The notes beneath the pieces are model-generated. The model made no database searches. It was given only the letters and a program-made list of their open reading frames with translations, and had not been told where the DNA came from. Below are positions 11,448-22,864 of a stretch of 64,000 nucleotides of DNA, piece after piece. Numbering within the stretch: position 1 is the stretch's first letter; each line of letters starts with the position of its first letter. The translations under genes were made by a program, and so were the position numbers. The stretch comes from Triticum aestivum (taxonomy: Eukaryota > Streptophyta > Magnoliopsida > Poales > Poaceae): contig NC_057808.1 of assembly GCF_018294505.1 (NCBI RefSeq), forward strand, positions 356,240,696 through 356,304,695, in the 5' to 3' direction.

Positions 11448-14400
11448 TTACATTGTGATGAATCGAACACCCATTGCGTCCTGGTGTTGATCATGTTTTG
11501 CCCTAGGGAGAGGTTTAGTCAACGGATCTGCTACATTCAGGTCCGTATGTACTTTACAAATATCTATGTCTCCATTTTGAACACTTTCACGAATGGAGTT
11601 GAAGCGACGCTTGATATGCCTGGTCTTCCTGTGAAACCTGGGCTCCTTCGCAAGGGCAATAGCTCCAGTGTTGTCACAGAAGAGAGTCATTGGGCCCGAC
11701 GCATTGGGAATCACCCCTAGGTCGGTAATGAACTCCTTCATCCAGACTGCTTCCTGTGCTGCCTCCGAGGCTGCCATGTACTCCGCTTCACATGTAGATC
11801 CCGCCACGACGCTTTGCTTGCAACTGCACCAGCTTACTGCTCCTCCATTCAAAATATACACGTATCCGGTCTGTGACTTCGAGTCATCCAGATCTGTGTC
11901 GAAGCTAGCGTCGACGTAACCCTTTACGACGAGCTCTTCGTCACCTCCATAAACGAGAAACATATCCTTAGTCCTCTTCAGGTACTTCAGGATATTCTTG
12001 ACCGCTGTCCAGTGTTCCATGCCGGGATTACTTTGGTACCTTCCTACCAAACTTACGGCAAGGTTTACATCAGGTCTGGTACACAGCATGGCATACATAA
12101 TAGACCCTATGGCCGAGGCATAGGGGATGACACTCATCTTTCTATATCTTCTGCCGTGGTCGGGCATTGAGCCGTGCTCAATTGCACACCTTGCAATACA
12201 GGCAAGAACCCCTTCTTGGACTGATCCATACTGAACTTCTTCAATATCTTGTCAAGGTATGTACTCTGTGAAAGACCAATGAGGCGTCTTGATCTATCTC
12301 TATAGATCTTGATGCCTAATATATAAGCAGCTTCTCCAAGGTCCTTCATTGAAAAACACTTATTCAAATAGGCCTTTATACTTTCCAAGAATTCTATATC
12401 ATTTCCCATCAATAGTATGTCATCCACATATAATATGAGAAATGCTACAGAGCTCCCACTCACTTTCTTGTAAACACAGGCTTCTCCATAAGTCTGTGTA
12501 AACCCAAACGCTTTGATCATCTCATCAAAGCGAATGTTCCAACTCCGAGATGCTTGCACCAGCCCATAGATTGAGCGCTGGAGCTTGCATACTTTGTTAG
12601 CATTCTTAGGATCGACAAAACCTTCCGGCTGCATCATATACAACTCTTCCTTAAGGAAGCCGTTAAGGAATGCCGTTTTGACGTCCATCTGCCATATCTC
12701 ATAATCATAGTATGCGGCAATTGCTAACATGATTCGGACGGACTTCAGCTTCGCTACGGGTGAGAAAGTCTCATCGTAGTCAACCCCTTGAACTTGTCGA
12801 TAACCCTTAGCGACAAGTCGAGCTTTGTAGATGGTCACATTACCATCTGTGTCCGTCTTCTTCTTAAAGATCCATTTGTTTTCTATGGCTCGCCGCTCAT
12901 CGGGCAAGTCAGTCAAAGTCCATACTTTGTTTTCATACATGGATTCTATCTCGGATTTCATGGCTTCTAGCCATTTGTCGGAATCCGGGCCCGCCATCGC
13001 TTCTTCATAGTTCGAAGGTTCACCGTTGTCTAACAACATGATTTCCAGGACAGGGTTGTCGTACCACTCTGGTGCGGAACGTGTCCTTGTGGACCTACGA
13101 AGTTCAGTAGTAACTTGATCCGAAGCTTCATGATCATCATCATTAACTTCCTCCCCAGTCGGTGTAGGCACCACAGGAACATTTTCCCGCGCTGCGCTAC
13201 TTTCCGGTTCGGAAGGGGTGACTATCACCTCATCAAGTTCCACTTTCCTCCCACTCAATTCTTTCGAGAGAAACTCCTTCTCCAGAAAGGACCCGTTCTT
13301 GGCAACGAAGATCTTGCCTTCGGATCTGAGGTAGAAGGTATACCCAATAGTTTCCTTAGGGTATCCTATGAAGACGCATTTTTCCGACTTGGGTTCGAGC
13401 TTTTCAGGTTGAAGTTTCTTGACATAAGCATCGCATCCCCAAACTTTTAGAAACGACAGCTTAGGTTTCTTCCCAAACCATAATTCATACGGTGTCGTCT
13501 CAACGGATTTCGACGGAGCCCTATTTAAAGTGAATGCGGCAGTCTCTAAAGCATAGCCCCAAAATGAGAGCGGTAAATCGGTAAGAGACATCATAGATCG
13601 CACCATATCCAATAGAGTGCGATTACGACGTTCGGACACACCATTTCTCTGAGGTGTTCCAGGCGGCGTGAGTTGTGAAACTATTCCACATTTCCTTAAG
13701 TGTGTACCAAATTCGTGACTTAAATATTCTCCACCACGATCTGATCGTAAGAATTTTATTTTCCTGTCACGTTGATTCTCAACTTCACTCTGAAATTCCT
13801 TGAACTTTTCAAAGGTTTCAGACTTGTGTTTCATTAGGTAGACATACCCATATCTACTTAAATCATCAGTGAGAGTGAGAACATAACGATATCCTCCGCG
13901 AGCCTCAACACTCATTGGACCGCACACATCGGTATGTATGATTTCCAATAAGTTGGTTGCTCGCTCCATTGTTCCGGAGAACGGAGTCTTGGTCATCTTA
14001 CCCATGAGGCATGGTTCGCACGTGTCAAATGATTCGTAATCAAGAGACTCCAAAAGTCCATCTGCATGGAGCTTCTTCATGCGCTTGACACCAATGTGAC
14101 CAAGGCGGCAGTGCCACAAGTATGTGGGACTATCGTTATCAACTTTACATCTTTTGGTATTCACACTATGAACATGTGTAACATCACGTTCGAGATTCAT
14201 CAAAAATAAACCATTGACCAGCGGGGCATGACCATAAAACATATCTCTCAAATAAATAGAACAACCATTATTCTCGGATTTAAATGAGTAGCCATCTCGA
14301 ATTAAACGAGATCCAGATACAATGTTCATGCTCAAAGCTGGCACTAAATAACAATTATTGAGGTTTAAAACTAATCCCGTGGGTAGATGCAGAGGTAGCG

Positions 14401-14566
14401 TGCCGACGGCGATCACATCGACCTTGGAACCATTCCCGACGCGCATCGTCACCTCGTCCTTCGCCAGTCTCCGTTTATTCCGTAGTTCCTGTTTTGAGTT
14501 ACAAATATGAGCAACCGCACCGGTATCAAATACCCAGGAGCTACTACGAGTACTGGTAAGGTACAC
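11448..14566 (-). pseudogene. Copia 2 pol: protease, integrase, RT, RNase H (one frameshift)
   Basis: Polyprotein of an Angela-type Copia element. Minus strand, 810 codons open from 14566 to 12134. Domains in order: aspartic protease with WVFDTGAVAHIC (residues ~11-22); GAG-pre-integrase HLGHIGVKR-type zinc region (YLWHCRLGHIG, ~150); integrase core with HTDVCGPM, LRSDRGGEY and NGVSERRNRT (the DDE residues, ~210-320); RT with QMDVKTAFLNG and YVDDILLMGND (~600-720). A one-base deletion near 12140-12150 relative to Copia 1 moves the frame to 12167-11448. That frame holds the last part of RT and RNase H (NGGAVSWCSCKQS, EAEYMAASEAA) and ends ...GVRFITM. All catalytic motifs are visible, so the product would need one frame correction. 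Confidence 0.9.
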
Positions 14567-14582
14567 ATCAATTACATGTATA

Positions 14583-15431
14583 TCACATATACCTTTGGGT
14601 GTTGCCGGCCTTCTTCTTGTCCGCTAAGTATTTGGGGCAGTTCCGCTTCCAGTGACCACTTCCCTTGCAATAAAAGCACTCAGTCTCGGGCTTGGGTCCA
14701 TTCCTTGACTTCTTCCCAGTAACTGGTTTACCGGGCGCGGCAACTCCCTTGCCGTCCTTCTTGAAGTTCTTCTTACCCTTGCCCTTCTTGCACTTAGTGG
14801 TTTTATTCATCATCAACACTTGATGTTCTTTTCTGATCTCCCCTTCCGCTGATTTCAGCATTGAATATACCTCGGGAATGGTCTTTTCCATCCCCTGCAT
14901 ATTGTAGTTCATCACAAAGCTCTTGTTGCTTGGTGGAAGCGACTGGAGGATTCTGTCAATGACCGCGTCATCCGGGAGATTAACTCCCAGCTGAGACAAG
15001 CGGTTGTGCAACCCAGACATTTTGAGTATGTGCTCACTAACAGAACTGTTCTCCTCCATTTTACAGCTGAAGAACTTGTCAGAGACATCATATCTCTCGA
15101 CCTGGGCATGAGCTTGAAAAACCAGTTTTAGCTCCTCGAACATCTCATATGCTCCATCTTTCTCAAAACACTTTTGGAGACCCGGCTCTAAGCTGTAAAG
15201 CATGCCGCACTGAACGAGGGAGTAATCATCAGCACGCTGTTGCCAAGCGTTCATAACGTCTTGGTTCTCAGGGATTAGTGCTTCACCTAGCGGTGCTTCT
15301 AAGACATAATCTTTCTTGGCTACTATGAGGATGATCCTCAGGTTCCGGACCCAGTCCGTATAGTTGCTGCCATCGTCTTTCAGCTTGGTTTTCTCTAGGA
15401 ACGCGTTGAAATTGAGGACAACGTTGGCAAT
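14583..15431 (-). pseudogene. Copia 2 gag (start codon lost; frameshift before pol)
   Basis: Structural gag protein that binds and packages element RNA. The frame is open from 15431 to 14583, about 280 codons. It contains NAWQQRADDYS, the coat-like middle (HILKMSGLHNRLSQLG) and a CCHC zinc knuckle (CFYCKGSGHWKRNC) near the C-terminus, preceded by a basic stretch (KKGKGKKNFKKDGKG). The homologous Copia 1 gag starts with ATG (MAHVILNF); here the aligned codon at 15429-15431 is ATT. One extra A near 14597 relative to Copia 1 breaks the gag-pol continuity that Angela elements normally have in a single frame. Confidence 0.85.
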
Positions 15432-16719
15432 TAGATCTACAAGACATAGTGTAAAGATTTTAGACTAAGTTCATGATAATTAAGTTCATCTAATCAAATT
15501 ATTTAATGAACTCCCACTCAGATAGACATCCCTCTCGTCATCTAAGTGAAACATGATCCGAGTTTAACTAGGCCGTGTCCGATCATCACGTGAGACGGAC
15601 TAGTCAAGATCGGTGAACATCTCCATGTTGATCGTATCTTTTATACGACTCATGCTCGACCTTTCGGTCCTCCGTGTTCCGAGGCCATGTCTGTACATGC
15701 TAGGCTCGTCAAGTCAACCTAAGTGTATTGCGTGTGTTCCGAGGCCATGTCTGTACATGCTAGGCTCGTCAACACCCGTTGTATTCGAACGTTAGAATCT
15801 ATCACACCCGATCATCACGTGGTGCTTCGAAACAACGAACCTTCGCAACGGTGCACAGTTAGGGTGAACACTTTCTTGAAATTATTATAAGGGATCATCT
15901 TAGTTACTACCGTCGTTCTAAGCAAATAAGATGCAAAAACATGATAAACATCACATGCAATCAAATAGTGACATGATATGGCCAATATCATTATGCTCCT
16001 TTGATCTCCATCTTCGGGGCACCATGATCATCTTCGTCACCGGCATGACACCATGATCTCCATCCATCATTGTGTCTTCATGAAGTCGTCACGCCAACGA
16101 TTACTTCTACTTCTATGGCTAACGCGTTTAGCAACAAAGTAAAGTAATTTACATGGCGTTATTCAATGACACGCAGGTCATGCAAAATAATAAAGACAAC
16201 TCCTATGGCTCCTGCCGGTTGTCATACTCATCGACATGCAAGTCGTGATTCCTATTACAAGAATATGATCAATCTCATACATCACATATATCATTCATCA
16301 CATCTTCTGGCCATATCACATCACATAGCACTTGCTGCAAAAACAAGTTAGACGTCCTCTAATTGTTGTTGCAAGTTTTTACGTGGTTTGTAGGTTTCTA
16401 GCAAGAACGTTTTCTTACCTACGTATGACCACAACGTGATTTGCCAATTTCTATTTACCCTTCATAAGGACCCTTTTCATCGAATCCGTTCCGACTAAAG
16501 TAGGAGAGACAGACACCCGCTAGCCACCTTATGCAACTAGTGCATGTCAGTCGGTGGAACCTGTCTCACGTAAGCGTACGTGTAAGGTCGGTCCGGGCCG
16601 CTTCATCCTACAATGCCGCCGAAACAAGAAAAGACTAGTAGCGGCAAGAAGAATTGGCAAACTCAACGCCCACAACTGCTTTGTGTTCTACTCGTGCATA
16701 GTAACTACGCATAGGCCTG
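15432..16719 (-). other. Copia 2 untranslated leader
   Basis: About 1.3 kb between PBS and gag with no long ORF, as usual for BARE/Angela elements, where the RNA leader holds packaging signals. It contains a direct duplication: GTGTTCCGAGGCCATGTCTG begins at 15674 and again at 15734 (period 60). Confidence 0.75.
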
Positions 16720-16732
16720 GCTCATGATGCCA
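16720..16732 (-). other. Copia 2 primer binding site (initiator-tRNA-Met type, altered)
   Basis: Minus-strand TGGCATCATGAGC just inside LTR D. The canonical site TGGTATCAGAGC is changed at one base and carries one extra base. Confidence 0.7.
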
Positions 16733-16733
16733 C

Positions 16734-18455
16734 TGTTGGGAATCGTAGCATAATTTAAAATTTTCCTACGCTCACCAAGATGCATCTATGGAGTCTACTA
16801 GCAACGAGGGGAAGGGAGTGCATCTACATACCCTTGTAGATCGCGAGCGGAAGCGTTCCAATGAACGTGGATGACGGAGTCGTACTCGCCGTGATCCAAA
16901 TCACCGATGACCGAGTGCCGAACGGACGGCACCTCCGCGTTCAACACACGTACGGTGCAGCGACGTCTCCTCCTTCTTGATCCAGCAAGGGGGAGGAGAG
17001 GTTGATGGAGATCCAACAGCACGACGGCGTGGTGGTGGATGTAGCGGGTCTCCGGCAGGGCTTCGCCGAGCTTTTGCGAGAGAGAGAGAGAGAGAGGTGT
17101 TGCAGGGGAGGAGGGAGGCGCCCAAGGCTGTAGTTTGCTGCCCTCCCTCCCCCCACTATTTATAGGACCCCTGGGGGGGCGCCGGCCCTGGGAGATCAGA
17201 TCTCTAGGGGGGGGCGGCCAAGGGGGGAAGGGGTTGCCTTGCCCCCAAGGCAAGGGGGAAGTCCCCCACCCTAGGGTTCCCAACCCTAGGCGCATGGGGG
17301 GAGGCCCATGGGGGGGCGCCCCAGCCCACTAGGGGCTGGTTCCCTTCCACTTTTAGCCCATGCGGCCCTCCGGGATAGGTGGCCCCACCCGGTGGACCCC
17401 CGGGACCCTTCCGGTGGTCCCGGTACAATACCGGTAGCCCCCGAAACTTTCCCGGTGGCCGAAACTGGACTTCCTATATATAATTCTTCACCTCCGGACC
17501 ATTCCGGAACCTCTCGTGACGTCCGAGATCTCATCCGGGACTCCGAACAACTTTCGGGTTTCCGCATACATATATCTCTACAACCCTAGCGTCACCGAAC
17601 CTTAAGTGTGTAGACCCTACGGGTTCGGGAGACATGCAGACATGACCGAGACGCCTCTCCGGTCAATAACCAACAGCGGGATCTGGATACCCATGTTGGC
17701 TCCCACATGTTCCACGATGATCTCATCGGATGAACCACGGTGTCGAGGATTCAATCAATCCGTATGCAATTCCCTTTGTCAACCGGTATGTTACTTGCCC
17801 GAGATTCGATCGTCGGTATCCCAATACCTTGTTCAATCTCGTTACCGGCAAGTCTCTTTACTCGTACCGCAATGCATGATCCCGTGACTAACGCCTTAGT
17901 CACATTGAGCTCATTATGATGATGCATTACCGAGTGGGCCCAGAGATACCTCTCCGTCACACGGAGTGACAAATCCCAGTCTCGATCCGTGCCAACCCAA
18001 CAGACACTTTCGGAGATACCCGTAGTGCACCTTTATAGTCACCCAGTTACGTTGTGACGTTTGGCACACCCAAAGCACTCCTACGGTATCCGGGAGTTGC
18101 ACGATCTCATGGTCTAAGGAAAAGATACTTGACATTGGAAAAGCTCTAGCAAACGAAACTACACGATCTTTTATGCTATGCTTAGATTGGGTCTTGTCCA
18201 TCACATCATTCTCCTAATGATGTGATTCCCGTTATCAATGACATCCAATGTCCATAGTCAGGGAAACCATGACTATCTGTTGATCAACGAGCTAGTCAAC
18301 TAGAGGATTACTAGGGACACTTTGTGGTCTATGTATTCACACATGTATTACGATTTCCGTACAATACAATTATAGCATGAACAATAGACGATTATCATGA
18401 ACAAAGAAATATAATAATAACCTTTTATTATTGCCTCTAGGGCATATTTCCAAAA
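16734..18455 (-). repeat. Copia 2 5' LTR (D)
   Basis: 1722 bp, plus-strand ends TGTTGGGAATCG ... TTTCCAAAA (the terminal ACA is mutated). It is flanked by CCAAG at 18456. It pairs with LTR C. Confidence 0.9.
17156..17165 (-). promoter_or_regulatory. TATA-like box of LTR D
   Basis: Minus-strand CTATAAATAG in the GC-rich middle of the 5' LTR. The same decamer is at 7382-7391 (LTR B) and 23282-23291 (LTR E). BARE/Angela LTRs are known to start transcription from a TATA box in this area. Activity here is inferred. Confidence 0.5.
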
Positions 18456-18460
18456 CCAAG

Positions 18461-20685
18461 GTCCTTCATTGAAAAACACTTATTCAAATAGGCATCTACA
18501 CTTTCCAAGAATTCTATATCATTTCCCATCAATAGTATGTCATCCATATATAATATGAGAAATGCTACAGAGCTCCCACTCACTTTCTTGTAAACACAGG
18601 CTTCTCCATAAGTCTGTGTAAACCCAAACGCTTTGATCATCTCATCAAAGCGAATGTTCCAACTCCGAGATGCTTGCACCAGCCCATAGATTGAGCGCTG
18701 GAGCTTGCATACTTTGTTAGCATTCTTAGGATCGACAAAACCTTCCGGCTGCATCATATACAATTCTTCCTTAAGAAAGCCGTTAAGGAATGCCGTTTTG
18801 ACGTCCATCTGCCATATCTCATAATCATAGTATGCAGCAATTGCTAACATGATTCGGACGGACTTCAGCTTCGCTACGGGTGAGAAAGTCTCATCATAGT
18901 AAACCCCTTGAACTTGTCGATAACCCTTAGCGACAAGTCGAGCCTTATAGATGGTCACATTACCATCCGCGTCTGTCTTCTTCTTAAAGATCCATTTATT
19001 TTCTATGGCTCGCCGATCATCGGGCAAGTCAGTCAAAGTCCATACTTCGTTTCATACATGGATCCTATCTCGGATTTCATGGCTTCTAGCCATTTGTCGG
19101 AATCCGGGCCCGCCATCGCTTCTTCATAGTTCGAAGGTTCACCGTTGTCTAACAACATGATTTCCAGGACAGGGTTGCCGTACCACTCTGGTGCGGAACG
19201 TGTCCTTGTGGACCTTCGAAGTTCAGCAGTAACTTGATCCGAAGCTTCATGATCATCATCATTAACTTCCTCCCCAATCGGTGTAGGCACCACAGGAATA
19301 TCTTCCCGCACTGCGCTACTTTCCGGTTCGGAAGGGGTGACTATCACCTCATCAAGTTCGACTTTCCTCCCACTTACTTCCTTCGAGAGAAACTCTTTCT
19401 CCAGAAAGGACCCGTTCTTGGCAACGAAGATCTTTCCTTCGGATCTGAGGTAGAAGGTATACCCAATAGTTTCCTTAGGGTATCCTATGAAGACGCATTT
19501 CTCCGACTTGGGTTCGAGCTTTTCAGGTAGCAGTTTCTTGACATAAGCATCGCATCCCCAAACTTTTAGAAATGACAGCTTAGGTTTCTTCCCAAACCAT
19601 AATTCATACGGTGTCGTCTCAACGGATTTCGACGGAGCCCTATTTAAAGTGAATGCGGCAGTCTCTAAAGCATAGCCCCAAAATGAGAGCGGTAGATCGG
19701 TAAGAGACATCATAGATCGCACCATATCCAATAGAGTGCGATTACGACGTTCGGACACACCGTTTCTCTGAGGTGTTCCAGGCGGCGTGAGTTGTGAAAC
19801 TATTCCACATTTCCTTAAGTGTGTACCAAATTCGTGACTTAAATATTCTCCACCACGATCTGATCGTAAGAATTTTATTTTCCTGTCACGTTGATTCTCG
19901 ACGTCACTCTGAAATTCCTTGAACTTTTCAAAGGTTTCAGACTTGTGTTTCATTAGGTAGACATACCCATATCTACTTAAATCATCAGTGAGAGTGAGAA
20001 CATAACGATATCCTCCGCGAGCCTCAACACTCATTGGACCGCACACATCGGTATGTATGATTTCCAATAAGTTGGTTGCTCGCTCCATTGTTCCGGAGAA
20101 CGGAGTCTTGGTCATCTTACCCATGAGGCATGGTTCGCACGTGTCAAATGATTCGTAATCAAGAGACTCCAAAAGTCCATCTGCATGGAGCTTCTTCATG
20201 CGCTTGACACCAATGTGACCAAGGCGGCAGTGCCACAAGTATGTGGGACTATCGTTATCAACTTTACATCTTTTGGTATTCACACTATGAACATGTGTAA
20301 CATCACGTTCGAGATTCATCAAAAATAAACCATTGACCAGCGGGGCATGACCATAAAACATATCTCTCAAATAAATAGAACAACCATTATTCTTGGATTT
20401 AAATGAGTAGCCATCTCGAATTAAACAAGATCCAGATACGATGTTCATGCTCAAAGCTGGCACTAAATAACAATTATTGAGGTTTAAAACTAATCCCGTG
20501 GGTAGATGCAGAGGTAGCGTGCCGACGGCGATCACATCAACCTTGGAACCATTCCCGACACGCATCGTCACCTCGTCCTTCGCCAGTCTCCGTTTATTCC
20601 GTAGTTCCTGCTTTGAGTTACAAATATGAGCAACCGCACCGGTATCAAATACCCAGGAGCTACTACGAGTACTGGTAAGGTACAC
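18461..20685 (-). pseudogene. Copia 1 pol N-terminal part: protease, integrase, RT (interrupted)
   Basis: First part of the Copia 1 polyprotein, continuing the coding region cut at 9597. A 550-codon frame (20685-19033) holds protease (WVFDTGAVAHIC), the GAG-pre-integrase region (YLWHCRLGHIG) and integrase with HTDVCGPM, LRSDRGGEY and NGVSERRN. A one-base loss near 19045, relative to Copia 2, ends this frame at YETKYGL. The next frame (19036 down to 18461) carries RT with DDRRAIENKWIFKKK, QMDVKTAFLNG and the catalytic block as YMDDILLMGND (V to M change). The gene stops abruptly at 18461 where Copia 2 is inserted. Confidence 0.88.
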
Positions 20686-21549
20686 ATCAATTACTTGTAT
20701 ATCACATATACCTTGGGTGTTGCCGACCTTCTTCTTGTCCGCTAAATATTTGGGGCAGTTCCGCTTCTAGTGACCACTTCCCTTGCAATAAAAGCACTCA
20801 GTCTTAGGCTTGGGTCCATTCCTTGGCTTCTTCCCGGCAACTGGTTTACCGGGCGCGGCAACTCCCTTGCCGTCTTTCTTGAAGTTCTTCTTACCCTTGC
20901 CTTTCTTGAACTTAGTGGTTTTATTCATCATCAACACTTGATGTTCCTTTTTGATTTCCACCTCCGCTGATTTCAGCATTGAATATACCTCAGGAATGGT
21001 CTTTTCCATCCCCTGCATATTGAAGTTCATCACAAAGCTCTTGTAGCTCAGTGGAAGCGACTGAAGGATTCTGTCAATGACCGCGTCATCCGGGAGATTA
21101 ACTCCCAGCTGAGACAAGCGGTTGTGTAACCTAGACATTTTGAGTATGTGCTCACTGACAGAACTATTTTCCTCCATCTTACAACTGAAGAACTTGTCGG
21201 AGACTTCATATCTCTCGACTCAGGCATGAGCTTGGAAAACCATTTTCAGCTCTTCGAACATCTCATATGCTCCGTGTTGCTCAAAACGCTTTTGGAGCCC
21301 CGGTTCTAAGCTGTAAAGCATGCCGCACTGAATGAGGGAGTAATCATCAGCACGCTGCTGCCAAGCGTTCATAACGTCTTGGTTCTCTGGGATGGGTGCG
21401 TCACCTAGCGGTGCTTCTAGGACATAATCTTTCTTGGCATCTATGAGGATGATCCTCAGGTTCCGGACCCAGTCCGTATAGTTGCTGCCATCATCTTTCA
21501 GCTTGGTTTTCTCTAGGAACGCGTTGAAGTTGAGGATAACATGGGCCAT
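20686..21549 (-). pseudogene. Copia 1 gag (two in-frame stops)
   Basis: Gag of Copia 1 starting at ATG 21549 (MAHVILNFNAFLEKTK). The 109-codon first frame ends at a TGA at 21217-21222, where Copia 2 reads through with A-H-A-Q-V-E. After that stop the same frame runs on (21177-20767) through HILKMSRLHNRL and the basic linker to CFYCKGSGH. There TGG has become TAG at about 20768, inside the CCHC zinc knuckle. So the copy has two nonsense mutations. Downstream, the sequence joining gag to pol is in frame, unlike Copia 2. The protein would have packaged element RNA; as written only a 109-residue fragment can be made. Confidence 0.85.
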
Positions 21550-22851
21550 TTGATCTACAAGACATATTGTAAAGATTTTAGACTAAGTTCATGATAATTA
21601 AGTTCATCTAATCAAATTATTCAATGAACTCCCACTCAGATAGACATCCCTCTAGTCATCTAAGTGAAACATGATCTGAGTTAACTAGGCCGTGTCCGAT
21701 CATCACGTGAGACGGACTAGTCAAGATCGGTGAACATCTCCATGTTGATCGTATCTTCTATACGACTCATGCTCGACCTTTCGGTCTTCCGTGTTCCGAG
21801 GCCATGTCTGTACATGCTAGGCTCGTCAAGTCAACCTAAGTGTATTGCGTGTGTTCCGAGGCCATGTCTGTACATGCTAGGCTCGTCAACACCCGTTGTA
21901 TGCGAACGTTAGAATCTATCACACCCGATCATCACGTGGTGCTTCGAAACAACGAACCTTCGCAACGGTGCACAGTTAGGGGGAACACTTTCTTGAAATT
22001 ATTATAAGGGATCATCTTACTTACTACCGTCGTTCTAAGCAAATAAGATGCAAAACATGATAAACATCACATGCAATCAAATAGTGACATGATATGGCCA
22101 ATATCATTTGCTCCTTTGATCTCCATCTTCGGGGCGCCATGATCATCTTCGTCACCGGCATGACACCACGATCTCCATCATCATGATCTCCATCATTGTG
22201 TCTTCATGAAGTTGTCACGCCAACGATTACTTCTACTTCTATGGCTAACGCGTTTAGCAATAAAGTAAAGTAATTTACATGGCGTTATTCAATGACACGC
22301 AGGTCATACAAAATAATAAAGACAACTCCTATGGCTCCTGCCGGTTGTCATACTCATCGACATGCAAGTCGTGATTCCTATTACAAGAATATGATCAATC
22401 TCATACATCACATATATCATTCATCACATCTTTTTTTTTGGCCATATCATATCACAAGGCACATGCTGCAAAAACAAGTTAGACGTCCTCTAATTATTGT
22501 TGCAAGTTTTTACGTGGCTTCTATAGGTTTCTAGCAAGAACGTTTCTTACCTACGTAAAACCACAACGTGATATGCCAATTTCTATTTACCCTTCATAAG
22601 GACCCTTTTCATCGAATCCGTTCCGACTAAAGTGGGAGAGACAGACACCCGCTAGCCACCTTATGCAACTAGTGCATGTCAGTCGGTGGAACCTGTCTCA
22701 CGTAAGCGTACGTGTAAGGTCGGTCCGGGCCGCTTCATCCCACAATACCGCCGAAACAAGATAAGACTAGTAGTGGCAAGAAAAATTGACAACATCTACG
22801 CCCACAACTGCTTTGTGTTCTACTCGTGCATAGTAACTACGCATAGGCCTG
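21550..22851 (-). other. Copia 1 untranslated leader
   Basis: 1.3 kb noncoding leader very similar to that of Copia 2, with the same duplicated block (GTGTTCCGAGGCCATGTCTG at 21791 and 21851). A T9 run at about 22431 is specific to this copy. Confidence 0.75.
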
Positions 22852-22863
22852 GCTCTGATGCCA
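22852..22863 (-). other. Copia 1 primer binding site
   Basis: Minus-strand TGGCATCAGAGC, one base from the initiator-tRNA-Met site TGGTATCAGAGC, one base inside LTR E. Confidence 0.8.
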
Positions 22864-22864
22864 C

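Larger units (their letters stand above)
9598..18455 (-). mobile_element. Copia 2: near-intact Angela-type element inside Copia 1
   Basis: Complete minus-strand Copia element, about 8.86 kb including 254 N. Order: 5' LTR D (16734-18455), PBS, long leader, gag, pol (protease, integrase, RT, RNase H), polypurine tract, 3' LTR C (9598-11415). The CCAAG duplication on both sides proves insertion into the RT of Copia 1, a relative of the same family. The first ~280 bp of LTRs C and D differ by one base by eye, so this is the youngest insertion in the window. Its genes carry only a lost start codon and two single-base frameshifts. Confidence 0.93.
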
